A DNA stretch of 64,000 bases from Thuidium tamariscinum (lineage: Eukaryota > Streptophyta > Bryopsida > Hypnales > Thuidiaceae). The stretch lies in NCBI GenBank assembly GCA_947034885.2, contig OX344752.2, forward strand, positions 3,348,001 through 3,412,000. Direction: 5' to 3'. The notes beneath the pieces were generated by a model. The model made no database searches and was not told the DNA's origin. It saw nothing but the letters and a program-made list of their open reading frames with translations. The position numbers and the translations under genes were made by a program. Positions 23,592 to 35,510 of the stretch are shown here, one piece after another (position 1 is the first letter of the stretch; each line of letters begins with the position of its first letter).

Positions 23592-24623
23592 ATAATAATA
23601 TTGTATAATTTCAAATGAAAAAATATTATGCAATTCTATAATTTTTCATCCCATATTTTAACAAGTGAAAAGTTTAAAACAAAATTTTATTGAAATTTTT
23701 TATTTAACATGTTTCTAATAAAAACACCTTCACTCACTACTTCAATTAGACTCTATTAGAGTCAATAACAATGGAAGGAGTATAAATATTTGTCTTTAAA
23801 TTGGCAGTCAAGCTTTTTTTGAGTAGGGGAGGCAATGAAAAAATTGCTTAGTTCTTTAAGTACATAGAGTTGTAATTTAGTTACATGTAGCTTTAAGCTA
23901 GCCTACACCCATCAACTACCAAATTGTATCATTGAATGTCAAATTGTGGAAAGAAAGTCCTTTTGAGATTATTTGAATTTCAAACCTCAAAATTGGATTT
24001 TAAATTGTAATGTAATTATTAAATTTTTTGATTTGTTATTTTTTGGTCTTCATAGTATTCCATAATTTACTTGTATAGATGTCCTTCATCCATAATCATT
24101 AGAATCCATTCCTAGACCATTGGGATGGTAGAAATTTAAAGTTAGTTTTATTTAAGGGTAGGCGGACCTTATTCTTTTCCTAATCTTAATTATGTACTTC
24201 TAATTTATCTAAAAATAACAACTTTACTACATCATTTTTTATGATCAAAAGCTCTAAAAGGATTGTAATAAGGTCCTCAAACCATCATATGTTTTGTACA
24301 TGAATGTAATTAAAAGACTATCAAATAAATTATATACTTTGGTCAAGTGCCATGTAAACCTTCTATATTGCCTCCACCAATATTTTTGGTTGTGGCTTCC
24401 CTTTCCTTCTACCTTAAACTATCCTTCTCTATTTAAGTAGGTAGGTGCATTCACTAATATTGAAAATATAAAAAACACTTTTGGATTACTTCTACAATGT
24501 GGAATGCATTGTCTCCTTCTCCTTCTTCTGTGCTCACTAATGATTGATGGAACTATTCTCATCTTACTATTCTCGTCTTCTAGTACTTTTAATGCCGACC
24601 AAGCTTCACATGTAAGCCCACAC
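23592..24623. other. AT-rich intergenic DNA, no gene seen
   Basis: No recognisable frame was found. Near 24575-24620 the words CTTCTAGTACTTTTAATGCC repeat part of the right arm of the next element in direct orientation. Confidence 0.4.
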
Positions 24624-24942
24624 TTAGGGCCAACTTCTATGTGAGCTGGGTTGGTAGAATTTAGAAGGGAGTGCTACAGTGAGAAGTGAGTGATGACACT
24701 TCTATGTGGACCTGGTGGGTAGGGAGATATCGAGTAAGAAAAGCACACGTAATGATTCCCTTGAAGTTTGACTAATATTCATGCCAGCCTCCATGAGTGG
24801 AGAAACTTGATATCGGTGAAACTTGAAATCCTGCTTCTCCGCTCACGGAGTCCGGCAAGACAATCGGTGGGAGCTTCTTGTCTTCTAGCACTTTTTCTAT
24901 TGGCCCGACTCACATGGAAGCTAGCCGTTACTTGTGTTCTCT
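24624..24942. mobile_element. Imperfect inverted-repeat element (MITE-like)
   Basis: The left arm, CACTTAGGGCCAACTTCTATG, faces the inverse of CACATGGAAGCTAGCCGTTACT on the right. The arms share ATGTGAG..GGG..AATAGAA...GTGCTA over about 55 bp. The ends are diverged and no target duplication is clear. Confidence 0.45.
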
Positions 24943-25028
24943 AATATTTCACTTGGTGAACTCGGAAAGCCATAGTAGATTGGGGGGTTTATAGTATTTT
25001 ACTATTGCAATGAAATTTCATTCATTTC

Positions 25029-25121
25029 CAAAAATATGTTTCACTGGTTGCCTTTGGTTCTCTGTACTGTTTCCCCTTACTATGGAAATTGTCGTTTGTT
25101 CAAAATAAAAAAATAAAAAAG
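25029..25121 (+). mobile_element. Short (93 bp) retroposon with 12-bp TSD
   Basis: The perfect direct repeat TTCATTCATTTC flanks the insert (25017-25028 and 25122-25133). The insert ends GGAAATTGTCGTTTGTTCAA followed by an A-rich tail. Its upstream part contains GGTTGCCTTTGGTTCTCTGT. The tail is the same family as the inserts at 4688, 16327 and 25351. Confidence 0.82.
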
Positions 25122-25350
25122 TTCATTCATTTCTGTAAAAGCCATAACAGTATAAATAAAATGAATTCAGTCATTTTTGTCCCTTTTATTTCCGTCACAA
25201 ATTAATCTGTGATAATTTTCTGCACTTTTTTTGCTAGAAATGGAAAGCCAACTTTACTACCAAACTGAAGGCTTTGGCTCTTCCTCCAAATTTTTGTCAA
25301 ACCCAACCTTTTAATAAAAAATACAAATCTACCCAATGAACCGACAGACT

Positions 25351-25423
25351 TTTTTTTTTTTTTTTTTTTGAAACACAAGGACAAATTCCATTGCAAGGAA
25401 ACTTTTCTTTTGATAACAAACAT
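25351..25423 (-). mobile_element. Short (73 bp) retroposon with CCGACAGACT TSD
   Basis: CCGACAGACT occurs immediately before (25341-25350) and after (25424-25433). On the minus strand the insert ends GCAATGGAATTTGTCCTTGT followed by GTTTC and about 19-20 A. The long uninterrupted poly(A) suggests this is the youngest of the group. Confidence 0.85.
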
Positions 25424-25433
25424 CCGACAGACT

Positions 25434-25878
25434 TTTTCTTCTTCTATTCATCTGATGGATGTTATACCGACCTACAAACTCAGGCCCAAATGATTACCAA
25501 CTAAAAAAAACTAAAGCAGGACAGGTAGATGAGGGGCTTCTTTGGGGGCAGGAAATCCGGGGCCCAATGCTATTGGAGAATCTCTAAGGAGCACTGTGAT
25601 TGGTTGGGAATAAAAGGAGGGCTACATTCTGCGCTTTCTCCAGACACCTCTCCTGGGCCCCCGGACCTTCATTCGCTAAAAAAACAAATAAAACACATAA
25701 TTAATTACAAGCATCATCTTCAAAGAGTCTCAGTCAATCCACCGGCTAGGAACTGGCCATGTGGATACTATCGATAGCCTCTGTCGTGGACACACTACCA
25801 TCCAATTGGATTTTTCAAATTTTGAAGATTTAAAAAAAAAAATTGGATTTTCAGATTTTTTTTCCAAATCAATGGTGC
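25434..25878. other. Intergenic DNA, moderately GC-rich patch
   Basis: A local GC-richer stretch (25540-25670) carries ATTGG and AATAAAAGG words but no downstream gene. I see no basis for calling a promoter. Confidence 0.35.
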
Positions 25879-26098
25879 TAGTATGTGAGCATGAAAGTGT
25901 GAGCATGTGAGCCTTGAGCATATATATTAGCAGATATCATGCAACCTTTGAAGGTATTTGTAACATAAACGCCTATCATATAGGTATTTATAACATATAT
26001 GCATTATTATTTTAGGAAGTTACTACAATGTAGACACATGTATCATAGGTGTATAGTATTTTAGGCTCATGGGCTGACACTTCTAAGCTCACATAATA
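25879..26098 (+). mobile_element. TAGTATGTGAGC-type MITE
   Basis: The left end is TAGTATGTGAGCATGAAAGT and continues GTGAGC...GTGAGCC. The right end, AGGCTCATGGGCTGACACTT followed by CTAAGCTCACATAATA, is its inverse. The interior has ATATAGGTATTTATAACATA-like blocks shared with 62750-62968. Confidence 0.7.
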
Positions 26099-27914
26099 AC
26101 AATCCTCAATCGAATTCATTGTGTTGTGTGCAAACCCAAGGTCCATTTAAGGGTTAAGATTGGTGGATTGGTGTAAGTCCAGTAGTTGTCACCTAGATCT
26201 TACAATTTTGTTTTTTGTTTTTTGTTTATTTTTAGAGTTATTTTGGAAAAAAAATGTTCATAGAAGGTTTGAAGGAATTCCTACAACAAGGGGAATTAAT
26301 CAAAAATACCTAGGAATGTTCTAAGAACTCCCTAGTACTATTTTTGAAGGTTTCAATAGGTGTTAAAATGTGAATTAGGAGTTTGAGAGAACTTTGAAGC
26401 AAGAAGAGTCTTAATGCTAGATTATTTAGTAGAAAAACACTAATTTTGGCCTTCATTAAAGTTTCCCTCATGAAGAGGGTTTAACATATTCTAGGATCTG
26501 ATAGTAATAGAATAAGTCCTATAAATTTCAAAATTTTCTATAAAAAAATGTCCAAGACATAATCCTAATTGTAGAAGTTGGGGAGAAAAGGTATTTGGAC
26601 ACACTTGCAGGTAAAATCCCACGGAAAAAGACATTTTGTGACCATAGAATCAAGGAAGGTATTTTTAGAATAAGAGCACACTAGAAGCGCAATAGGCAAA
26701 TTCGGATTGTGAAGATTCTTTAACATGGAAATTAGTTCAATATGTGTTAGTTTAATACTTTATTTAGAAAGTACGGATTTCATATGAAACTTTATATTTA
26801 GCCTTTAGGGTTTTTTTAGAGGTTCCCCTAAGAGTTTTATAATTTTATGAATCGCACAAGTGACTCCATGGAAAGTCAACCGCTTTTATCGGCATTTGAA
26901 AATCAATATAAAATTCCTCACTGATGGTATAATCCTACTAAAAATTAGGATATCGTATATTAGCTTAAATAAGGGCCTTTCCAAATTTCAAGATATTCTA
27001 ACATCAACAAGTACTAGAACCACATTGACAACGAATTTTAATGGTTTTACCAAATTCTATATGAGTTGACTGTCGTACGAGTAGTTTATGACTTTAAAGT
27101 GTACAGTTTGAGTCAATTTAGACTCTTTTCTTACATTCTTGGACCTTCACAATAACCTAGGCTAGTCAAAACTTTTAGAAAAAATAATCTTTAAAAGTAA
27201 GATTTTCTACCTTTTTTATTGGTTCTTAATTGATTGTTAGCTTTTGAGCCTAATTTGGCTTTGGGAGTAGGAGGAAGGGGGTTCAATAAGATAATTTGGG
27301 TCTTTTGAAGACAATAGCATTGTTTGTTTTGCGACCGGATCATTTCTCCAAAAGTTAGAATGGTCACAACAATAGTGTAGAATCTTAAATATTAGTTTTT
27401 AGTTTTTCCATAGGTAGTTCAGTAGGTAATTTGAGGAGGGAGAAGGCCTTGGAAATGTATAAGAGACCTCCCCTTCCCCTCACTTCAAACTCCTTTTGCA
27501 TTTTGTTATTTGCACCATATATAGCCACGTTGTCAAGAATTTTTGGTGATTGCCAATTTTTTTTGCTTTCCATTGTAAATTGATTTTTCATCGTGCTTTT
27601 GAGATCATTCAAAGTACATTGGGGTCCCTTTGAAGTACTTGGCAATTGTTTGTGTGTTTTTGAAGTCTACTAACCATTTGCCAATCGTTCTCAATTTTTG
27701 GTACTGATCACTTAATAAACTTGTTGTGTGGGATTTCTTGCTCTTTAGTGGAAGAAAATTCCCCTTGAATTTGCTCACAAACCTTGTTGTTTACATTGAT
27801 TTCTAGAGTTTATATTGATCCCAAGCACATTCCAATTGAATTTTGGCAATGCTATTAGTTGAAATGCCTTGGTATTTGTTTTGAATTTAAATTTGTGAAG
27901 TTCCAACAATTATA
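26099..27914. other. Intergenic DNA, no gene seen
   Basis: Short frames at 26860-27069 and 27385-27645 have no recognisable family. No clear element ends were found. Confidence 0.4.
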
Positions 27915-27922
27915 GTGCTAAC
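27915..27922. repeat. 8-bp target-site duplication, left
   Basis: GTGCTAAC, identical to 36412-36419 across the hAT element. Confidence 0.92.
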
Positions 27923-28089
27923 TAGGGAATTTTTTTTTGGCGAAAAAAAGCCAGATTGCACCCCAAAAAAAACCCTGACGAAACTGCCTGCATGTAACTT
28001 GGTTGGAAAAAGTGGCTTTTTCGCAGATGTGGCGGCTGATGGGGACCACTTTCGGCCAGTTGGCCTCCCATCCCGTCCTCCACTTAGGA

Positions 28090-28310
28090 TTTCTTCGCCA
28101 CTTCCTACATTTACACCCACTCCTTCTCTTGCACTTATCGCTAGTGACTGCAATTTACTCCCACTTTGTTCTTCGGATGCCTGAATTGTTTCGCCATTGA
28201 TTTCTAAATCTTGCGTTCATTTTATCTCCGTGATCGCCAGCTTAGTGGCGTAGTGGTGTGATTATGTCGCCATTACGAATTTTCATTTTTGTAGGATTTC
28301 GCCACCTACT
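28090..28310. repeat. Left subterminal TCGCCA cluster of the hAT element
   Basis: TTCGCCACTT (about 28093), TTCGCCATTG (about 28190), GTCGCCATTA (about 28266) and TTCGCCACCT (about 28300) occur within about 220 bp, with GTGGCG words between them. The matching cluster lies at the right end. hAT transposases typically bind short repeated subterminal motifs, so this is a candidate binding array. Confidence 0.6.
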
Positions 28311-28655
28311 GTGCGAGGGAGTAGCTTGATTTCAACAGGATGAGAGATCGTTATAGGGTGTACGCAATGCTCGGTTGTAATTCCCCCTCTTTGAATTCAA
28401 TTGTCATTCTTTAATTGCTCGCAAGTACTTCAAATGGCGGTGTGGTTCCATCATGGATGTTGTGTTGCTTTGATTTACTTGAAATTTGCTTTCACTGTAT
28501 GTTTTTGCCATGACATCGGTTGTTCTTCTCATTGCGTAATTTTCATTCTAAGTTGTGTGTGTTGCATCAGATTTGTAGTGTGTTGTTTTTTTGCTTTCAT
28601 TCCCATTGTCCATTCTTGAGAGAACTCACCATTGTCCATTCTTGAAAGAGTTGTG

Positions 28656-31600
28656 ATGGAGTCTCCACGTGACGATAGAAGGGAGGATGCAGTTGCGAAA
28701 GCTATTAGGGCTTCTTCTCTTGCACGCAGTGCTCAAAAGAAGGCGGAGAAAGCGGCGAAAGAGGCATTGGAGGTGGCTCGCCGTGAATTGAAACTGAAGG
28801 AGAAAATCATCAACTTGCGCAAGGCCGAAATGAAGAAGAAGACTGTTAATTCGTACTTTCAATCTTCACGAGGCATGGCAGGGGGCAACCGCTTTCTTTT
28901 GTTTTTGATGGTTGCATGCCTGAGGTTCTTGGTACTGAACCCATGTCGGAGGAACAGTATCCTAGCAATAAGGAGGGTGGCCCACTGATCGCACCAAATC
29001 AAAGCATTTCCTTGGCTACGGATACTCATTGCACGCCTGGCTCTTCATTCGGGTCTAGGGATACTATAGTTTTGAGTTGTAAGTCACCGATGATAACAAT
29101 TTCTGAATCCTCCTCCGATAAGGACAATTCACAGTTTGTGGAAGTTCCTATAGAGTTCGAGGGTTCTTCCGACGACTCAGACTTTGAATCTCCTCCCTTG
29201 AAGTAAGCTGGTACAAGTCAAACTAAGTCTTCCAGCTCTCGTTCCAAAGCTTAGAGTCGATATGATCTTCACCGCAAATTTCAAACTATATGGGCTGCGA
29301 AGCTGCCATGGGTGGAGGGCATAATGGGAAACGATGGGATTCTTTACATGGTGAAGTGCAAAGTCTGCAGCGTGATCGACAGAAAGCCTTGTGTGATGGC
29401 ACCAAAGTCTGACACACTTTTTAAGCACGATGGCAAACGTACATTAAAGAAGGACTTACCTCAGTATAAAGTGAAGGCTGGAGAACAATATGTGGCCACT
29501 TAGTGCAAGCATAGGGAAAACATGCGCCTCTATGCTGCAAAGCCTACATCGACAGTGCTTCAACAAATCAATCAGTGCTCTAGCTTGGAGGCACGTAAAA
29601 AGAGGGTACAATTCGCTACATTATTTCAATTGCTTATTGATGGCCGTCTTCTTGCAGAGTTTGAGTCCCGTCAAGCTCTCTACAAGCTTTTGGGTGTCCC
29701 CGACCTTCCTGCTGCACATTGGTGCATTAGTTCCGGCTGGATTATGGCCAAACACATGTACAAATAGGTGGTAGAAGAAACCAAACGCTTAATTGCATTT
29801 CCGAGGTATATAGCTCTCACTGTGGACGAGGTAACTGCGGTTGATAACAACAGCTTTCTTTCAGTCCATGCGTATATTGTGCAAGACTGGGTCCACATTT
29901 CCCTTTTGATCTCTCTTCAGAGGGTTCATTGCTCACCCAACGCGGAAAATATTACGGAATTGATAGTGGGGTCGTTGCATGCTAGTGGGGCCATGGATGT
30001 TGAATCTGTGGCCTCGAAGTTGTTGAGTTTTGGCGCAGACGAGGCCTCCACATTACAAGGAGCACGTACTGGTGTCACTTACCAAATTAAGGAAAAACAT
30101 GCACCCTTCATGATTGGTGTTCATTGTATGGCCCATCGCTATAATTTGGCATTCAAGGCCTTATCTGGGCTTCAAATCTTCTCTGACGTGGAAAAGCTCC
30201 TTTCTGTCACGCACAGCTATTTCTATAAAAGTCTGAAAAGATATTCCGAGTTTAGGCTATTAGCCAAATTGACAAAGACCAAAGGCTTGAAAGTGCTTCG
30301 AAATGTACAAACACGGTGGGTCAGTCTAATTGAGCCCTTGCGCCGCTTACTTTCTAAGTACCGAACGTTGATTTATAAAATGACTGCTGATTTGAATGAC
30401 AACAATAAAGCTGAGGTTCGTTTCTTTTTACTAACTCCTATTCTTGAAAAAAAATTGCTTTATTTTTGTTCTTTTCCTTGACTGAATTATACTATTTACC
30501 TTCTTGATAGATTCAGTTACAATGCTTTATCTTAGTTGCTTCTCATGCTTTGATTTTAGCAATTCTATTTGTGGCTAGCTTTGTCACTATACTAACTAAG
30601 GTGCATGCCTTTCTACAGGTGTGCCTGCAACTCCTCCTTGATCCCTTTACATTGCTCAGGATGTGCGCTCTTCTCCCACTTCTTGAGGCCATTGATACAC
30701 TGGTGCTTTTTGCCCAAAAACGTGACGTGTATGTTTGTGACTTTTTAGCAGCAGTGAAACTATGCCAAGCATCTTTGTACCGAATGTATCAGGACAAGGA
30801 GATGGCCTACAATACTGATGAATTTTGGAGTTTCACAAATCTACTTGACTGTAGTCACAAACAAATCCACATCAAGTGGATTACTAACCATGGTGACGAT
30901 TCAGTTGTGTTGTCTTTTATCTGTCATGGAGAACAGATACATGTGGAGCATAAGGGATCACCGGTGGATAGAGAGGTGTGGGCTACATTACTGGCCAAGG
31001 TCAAATCGGAATGCACTGGTAAGTAAACCTCACCTTCTTTTATCTTCCCACAATGTTTGAAATTCCAAATGTGTGCTTCTGTAATTTCGTTCTGTTTCTA
31101 GTACCTCGATGTTGATGTTTTGCTTTACTTATTTTGGCAGGTGCTGCGGAAGTTCTAGTGGCCGAACTAGATGCCAGATTCCCGGCCCACAACATTATAA
31201 ATGCTTTTGGGATATTCTATCCTCAGTATTGGTGTCAATCAGATGCTGAAGATTCCTTTGATAGCCACTTGCGAACACTTATGGATACTTATGGTCATGA
31301 TAAGATCATAGGTGAAGGTGACAAAAAGATCCTTGTGAAAGCATTGATTGACCGAGAGACCCTCATCTTCCAACGAGCTTTGTTCAAAACGTGCATGAAA
31401 TCTAATGCGTGTGCAGCGATGCTCCCGCCTTTTGATCTGAATCCATTAACAAAAAAATGGCGGGTCCTTCATAGTAATAACAGCCTTACACAAAAAATAT
31501 GTGAATTTGTGAAACTTGCTGAAATGGCAGTGGTTCACGTTCTGGGGTCCGTTGAGGACGAAAGACTCTTCTCCAGTGTCAATTTTCTAAAGTCAAAGTT

Positions 31601-31745
31601 GCGCAATAATCTAGAAGAGCACATTCAGGTAGTGGTGGGAATGTTCTCTTAGAGAATTTTCACACTCGACGACTTTCCCTACCAAAAGGTCTTTGATGAC
31701 TGGTTCGTTGCTGGAGGGTGTGGAAGATATTTAGCTAGTGTTTAG
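28656..31745 (+). pseudogene. hAT transposase pseudogene, three exons
   Basis: Exon 1 runs 28656-30415, exon 2 30619-31018 and exon 3 31141 to 31745. The introns are 203 bp (donor GAG|GTTCGT, acceptor TACAG; phase 0) and 122 bp (donor CTG|GTAAGT, acceptor GGCAG; phase 1). The product would be about 920 residues. Domain order: a Lys/Glu-rich helical N-terminus; an acidic Ser-rich linker; a zinc-finger-like segment with CKVC near 29362 and later His residues; then the RNase-H-like catalytic core. The core shows D1 in TVDEV (29825), D2 in GADEAS (30038), HCMAHRYNLA (about 30122) and RWVSL (about 30314). The hAT dimerisation motif is VEDERLFSSVNFLKSKLRN (about 31551-31607). The order recalls DUF4371/ZNF862-type hATs. 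Disruptions: a frameshift near 28870-28890 and in-frame stops at 29204, 29252, 29501, 29765 and 31650. The true stop may be 31743. Confidence 0.88.
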
Positions 31746-32879
31746 TATAGGCATGACTTGTGTCTCGTAGCCAGGGCAATGGGGTGACACCATCGACAGG
31801 CCTTTGGTAGCTCACTCAATCATTAGGCAGCTGTAATTGGTGCAAAGTAGGTTCATGCACCACTTTTGGTTTTCTCTGCTTTGTGACTTCTTTTCAAAGC
31901 AGACTTCAAATGTGCAGTTGCATCGACCTTGTTTTTCCTTCTTAACTAGTGTTTTTTTATCAATGTGCAGTGTGCAACTAGGTGAATCAATAGGTAGTAA
32001 ATGCAGTTTGGAAAGTTGTATTTGTGAATGTTTGTCTGTTGCTTTGGCCTTGTTTGCTTGTCTGTCCTCCATACTACAGGTAAGGTCTATATCAACCTAT
32101 ATCATTGATTTTCGTTATTTTTTTTTTGGGGAAGATCTTGACTTTGGCATCGAAGCAGGTTTGGGGTAGGCACAAGTGAATGTGGAAGATAGAATCATTC
32201 TCTAACCTGCTACTACTGGAATTAACAATGATTTCTAGTGTTCATTTTATGTTTCCTGGAATTAATAGCAATTTTCTGAAACAACTAACAGTGTTTAACA
32301 GTTGTTTCTAGTGCTCGTAAAAGAGGAAGAGCACCGGAAGGATGGAGATGGGAAGCCCAAGAGTTGATCTAGCTGGCTATCTTGCTGCAACTAACAGCTA
32401 CAAAGGTAAGCCTTCTTTCCATTCCAAAGCTTTTTTTTTTGCCCTAGCTTCGTTGGATTTGGCATCAGTTTGCTCGAAATCTTGTGAGCTAATGACAGTT
32501 CGATTAGGGTGCATTTGGAGAAATTTTAGTTTCGGACCTGAGTTTGTGCATATAGCTTCGAAGTACAAGCTACAACAGAGATCGGGAATCCATGTTGATG
32601 TATCTTCATCTGAAATTTCTCAACATTTTTTTCGGTCAATGAATGGGGTATTTTAGTTCGTCAATTCCTAGGAATTCTTAAGCACCCGATTTGAATTTCT
32701 GTAGATGATTCGTTAGTAAGTGGTGAATTGGGGTAATGTAGTCACCCCTTTTCTTTTGAAATTTTACCAATTGTCTTTTTCAGTGAAAAACTATTAGTTA
32801 ATGTTCAGTTTTGGACCATTGAAAGTAAAAAGATCGACTAATAGTTATAGTTTTTCATTACTGAGTAAATGTTAACTAG

Positions 32880-35510
32880 TAGTTATTAAAACTAATTGTC
32901 TTTGATTGGCTGACCACTAGTCTGCCGGCGGTTCAAGCGGTTTTTCTCTCTCTCTCCCTCGCCGTAGCATATAGTCTTTCAATTTGTTGTTTTCCGCCCC
33001 CACTCTCTCGGTTTTCTCGGTATTCATTTCAGTTTTCAAACAAGTTGTTTTTGTTGTAATGATGAACTCCTTCAATTTTTAATATAAGTATATTTTACAA
33101 GTTGTGTTTGTGTTTGTGTGTCCAGTGATTGGACTTGTTGTTATTTGAGGTGGAGGCTTATTCTAATTGTTTGTTGTGTATCCAGTGATTGGATTTTGAA
33201 GGAGTATATTTTGTGTGATTGTGTTTGATTATTTAACAAGTTGTGAATTACTTGTGTATGTTTGAATTAGTGTGGGATTCTGGTTGTTGTGATTGAACGA
33301 ATTGTCTTGTTGTTTGGATATTGTACCAACCAGTTGTCTTGTGGGTGTTTGTGATTGGAATATTGTGAACCTGGAAAAACCAGTTGTTTATGTGTGCACA
33401 GAATGTGTAGTCAAGTTGTTAATTTACTCGGTGTTTATGTAAAACAATTTGTGCTAATGAGTGATTGTGCTTACTATTTGTTGGCTTCGTTTTGTAAGTA
33501 AAATTCAGTGAGGGAATTACCGTGTCAGGCGAAGTTAAAACAAATTGTGTGTTAAGTCGGTGATGCTTTGGGTGTTATTTTTGTTCTGATTGAACTATTG
33601 GTCGCTGGAGCGCTGGATTGGGTCACGGAGTTGATTAACGAATTGTTGGAGATAGACAAGTTGTGTTGGAGAAGCCGAAGACTTGGTTGCTGTTGAGGCA
33701 AGACGAGACAACAAACTACTGGTCCAACGGTTAAGACTTTGCAGACAGAACGAGTTGTTGGAGATTACCCAAATGAAAGAGGTAAGCAATTCATTACCCA
33801 ATTGTCGTAAGACTATTTCAAAAATCATGGGAATAACAATTGGTTGTTTTTTGAATCTGTGTGTGTGATTTTCTAATTAGTTTTGAAGTCTGCTAAGTAC
33901 AATTTGACAACACTAAATTATTAATTTGATTAATTTACAATTAGTGTTGATTCAATAGTGTTGCACGTATGCATTCACAAACCAGTTGTTGAGATAATAA
34001 ATTCATCCAAAATGGTTGTGATTAACTCTTGGTGAGATTTGTATTGAACGATTAATCAATTTGGAATTACTGGTGGATATACAAATAGTCCAGTGGGGTT
34101 AGCTTTGCCCTAAATACTATTGAAATATCAAACTGGGACAAATTGTAGTTCACAACAGATGTATCAAACCTATTTGTTATGAATGAGATTAATGAGAATA
34201 TTAAAACAAATTGTAATTTGATGGGCTGATACCAATTGATTATTCCTTACGGTTATTTGTTTTGGATCAAATGGATGTTGATAAATCTGATGTATGAATA
34301 AGTTGGGTGTTATTGTGGTTAATTGAAACTAATTGTCTTAGACAGGGTTAATCTATATGCCAAACAATTTGAGTCAGAACATACTTATGTGTGTCGATTG
34401 ATTTGGATGAACTAACTAATTGTTTTGGTTCCTGGTTGTGTGTGTGAGCTGACTTGGAGAATCTGCATCAACAACTGGTCCAATTTATAATTACCTTGTT
34501 TGTTTGGCTGATCCTTGGTGTTTATTTTGTGAATTACAAGTAGTCTGTGTGTGGGGAAATTGTGAGTTAATAAATTATTAAGCATTGGAATTAATCATAG
34601 ACTAATTGTTGTAATGATTTCGAAACCAGTTATATAATATGTAAGTCATTGCGAACCAATTGATCAATTATGGAGATTTTAGATTCACAGCCATAAACGA
34701 ATTGTAAAACTAATGGTTTAGATATTTAAGTTCATAATAACCATTTGTTTTAGTATTTGTGATTTCGAATTAATCATTGTTTCATAATTGCTTAGACTGG
34801 TTTTTGATAGAGTATGGTTGTTGTAAAACAATTAGTAGGACCGAGTAGCTCACTATGCTGGGAGTAACCTGGGAAATTGGACAAATTGTGGGAAGCTATA
34901 TTTGTGATTGATCATTCAGGTTGCCTTACAAACTAATAGTTTTTAATATAATACTTGATAAACCATTTGCGATTAGAAAGGAAATTTGTAAAGAAGTAAT
35001 CAATAGTTGGAATTGTGTGAACAAGTTGTCTTATTAAGATTGCTAGATATGGTTGTTGAGAAGGAAGATTTGGTTTTGGAATGAGATTGTGATTAGAACA
35101 AATTGACTTTAGGCTTGGTGTTTGGTTTTCGGTCTTATCAAGGCTTAGTTCCAACCACTTGTTTGAAATTGGGAATTAGCCAATTAGTAAACTAATCATA
35201 GGATGTTTTAACCAATGGTTGTGAAGTGCAGATAAATAAAGGAGCTTGCATTACACACTCATGCCCTACATTTAGATAGTGACAAATTGTTTTTAGATAG
35301 GACAAGGACTATTTCCTTGAGCATCCTAATTAGTAATTTGGATAGCTAAATAGTGACAGCAACAATTTGTTTGGTAAAAACAATTACCAGTAATTAAAGA
35401 ACCATATGGTTACTCAATTATTGTTATATATATATTTTATATATTTAAATTGCATTTAAGTCTAGATCATGCATGACAAATTGTGGGTCTACACGACTAA
35501 TTGTTTATTA
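32880..35510 (+). repeat. ANTTGT-motif-saturated non-coding stretch inside the hAT element
   Basis: Words such as AACAAGTTGT, AACCAGTTGT, AACAAATTGT, AACTAATTGT and AACGAATTGT recur about every 40-100 bp. By eye there are roughly 35 [A/C/G]ANTTGT hits, mostly on the plus strand. They form no strict tandem period. The stretch starts after a CGGTTCAAGCGG and CTCTCTCTCTC tract (32930-32960). It has no coding frame. A related motif pattern in reverse orientation occurs at 39730-40730. Its function is unknown; it could be a protein-binding array, an inserted element or a decayed satellite. Confidence 0.6.

Noticed and set aside
28656-31745. A variant genetic code reading TAG/TAA as Gln
   Set aside because: There is also a frameshift in the same gene, a TGA in the LINE remnant, and plant-typical repeats. 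C-to-T decay of silenced transposons explains the stops more simply. Kept only as a testable remark.
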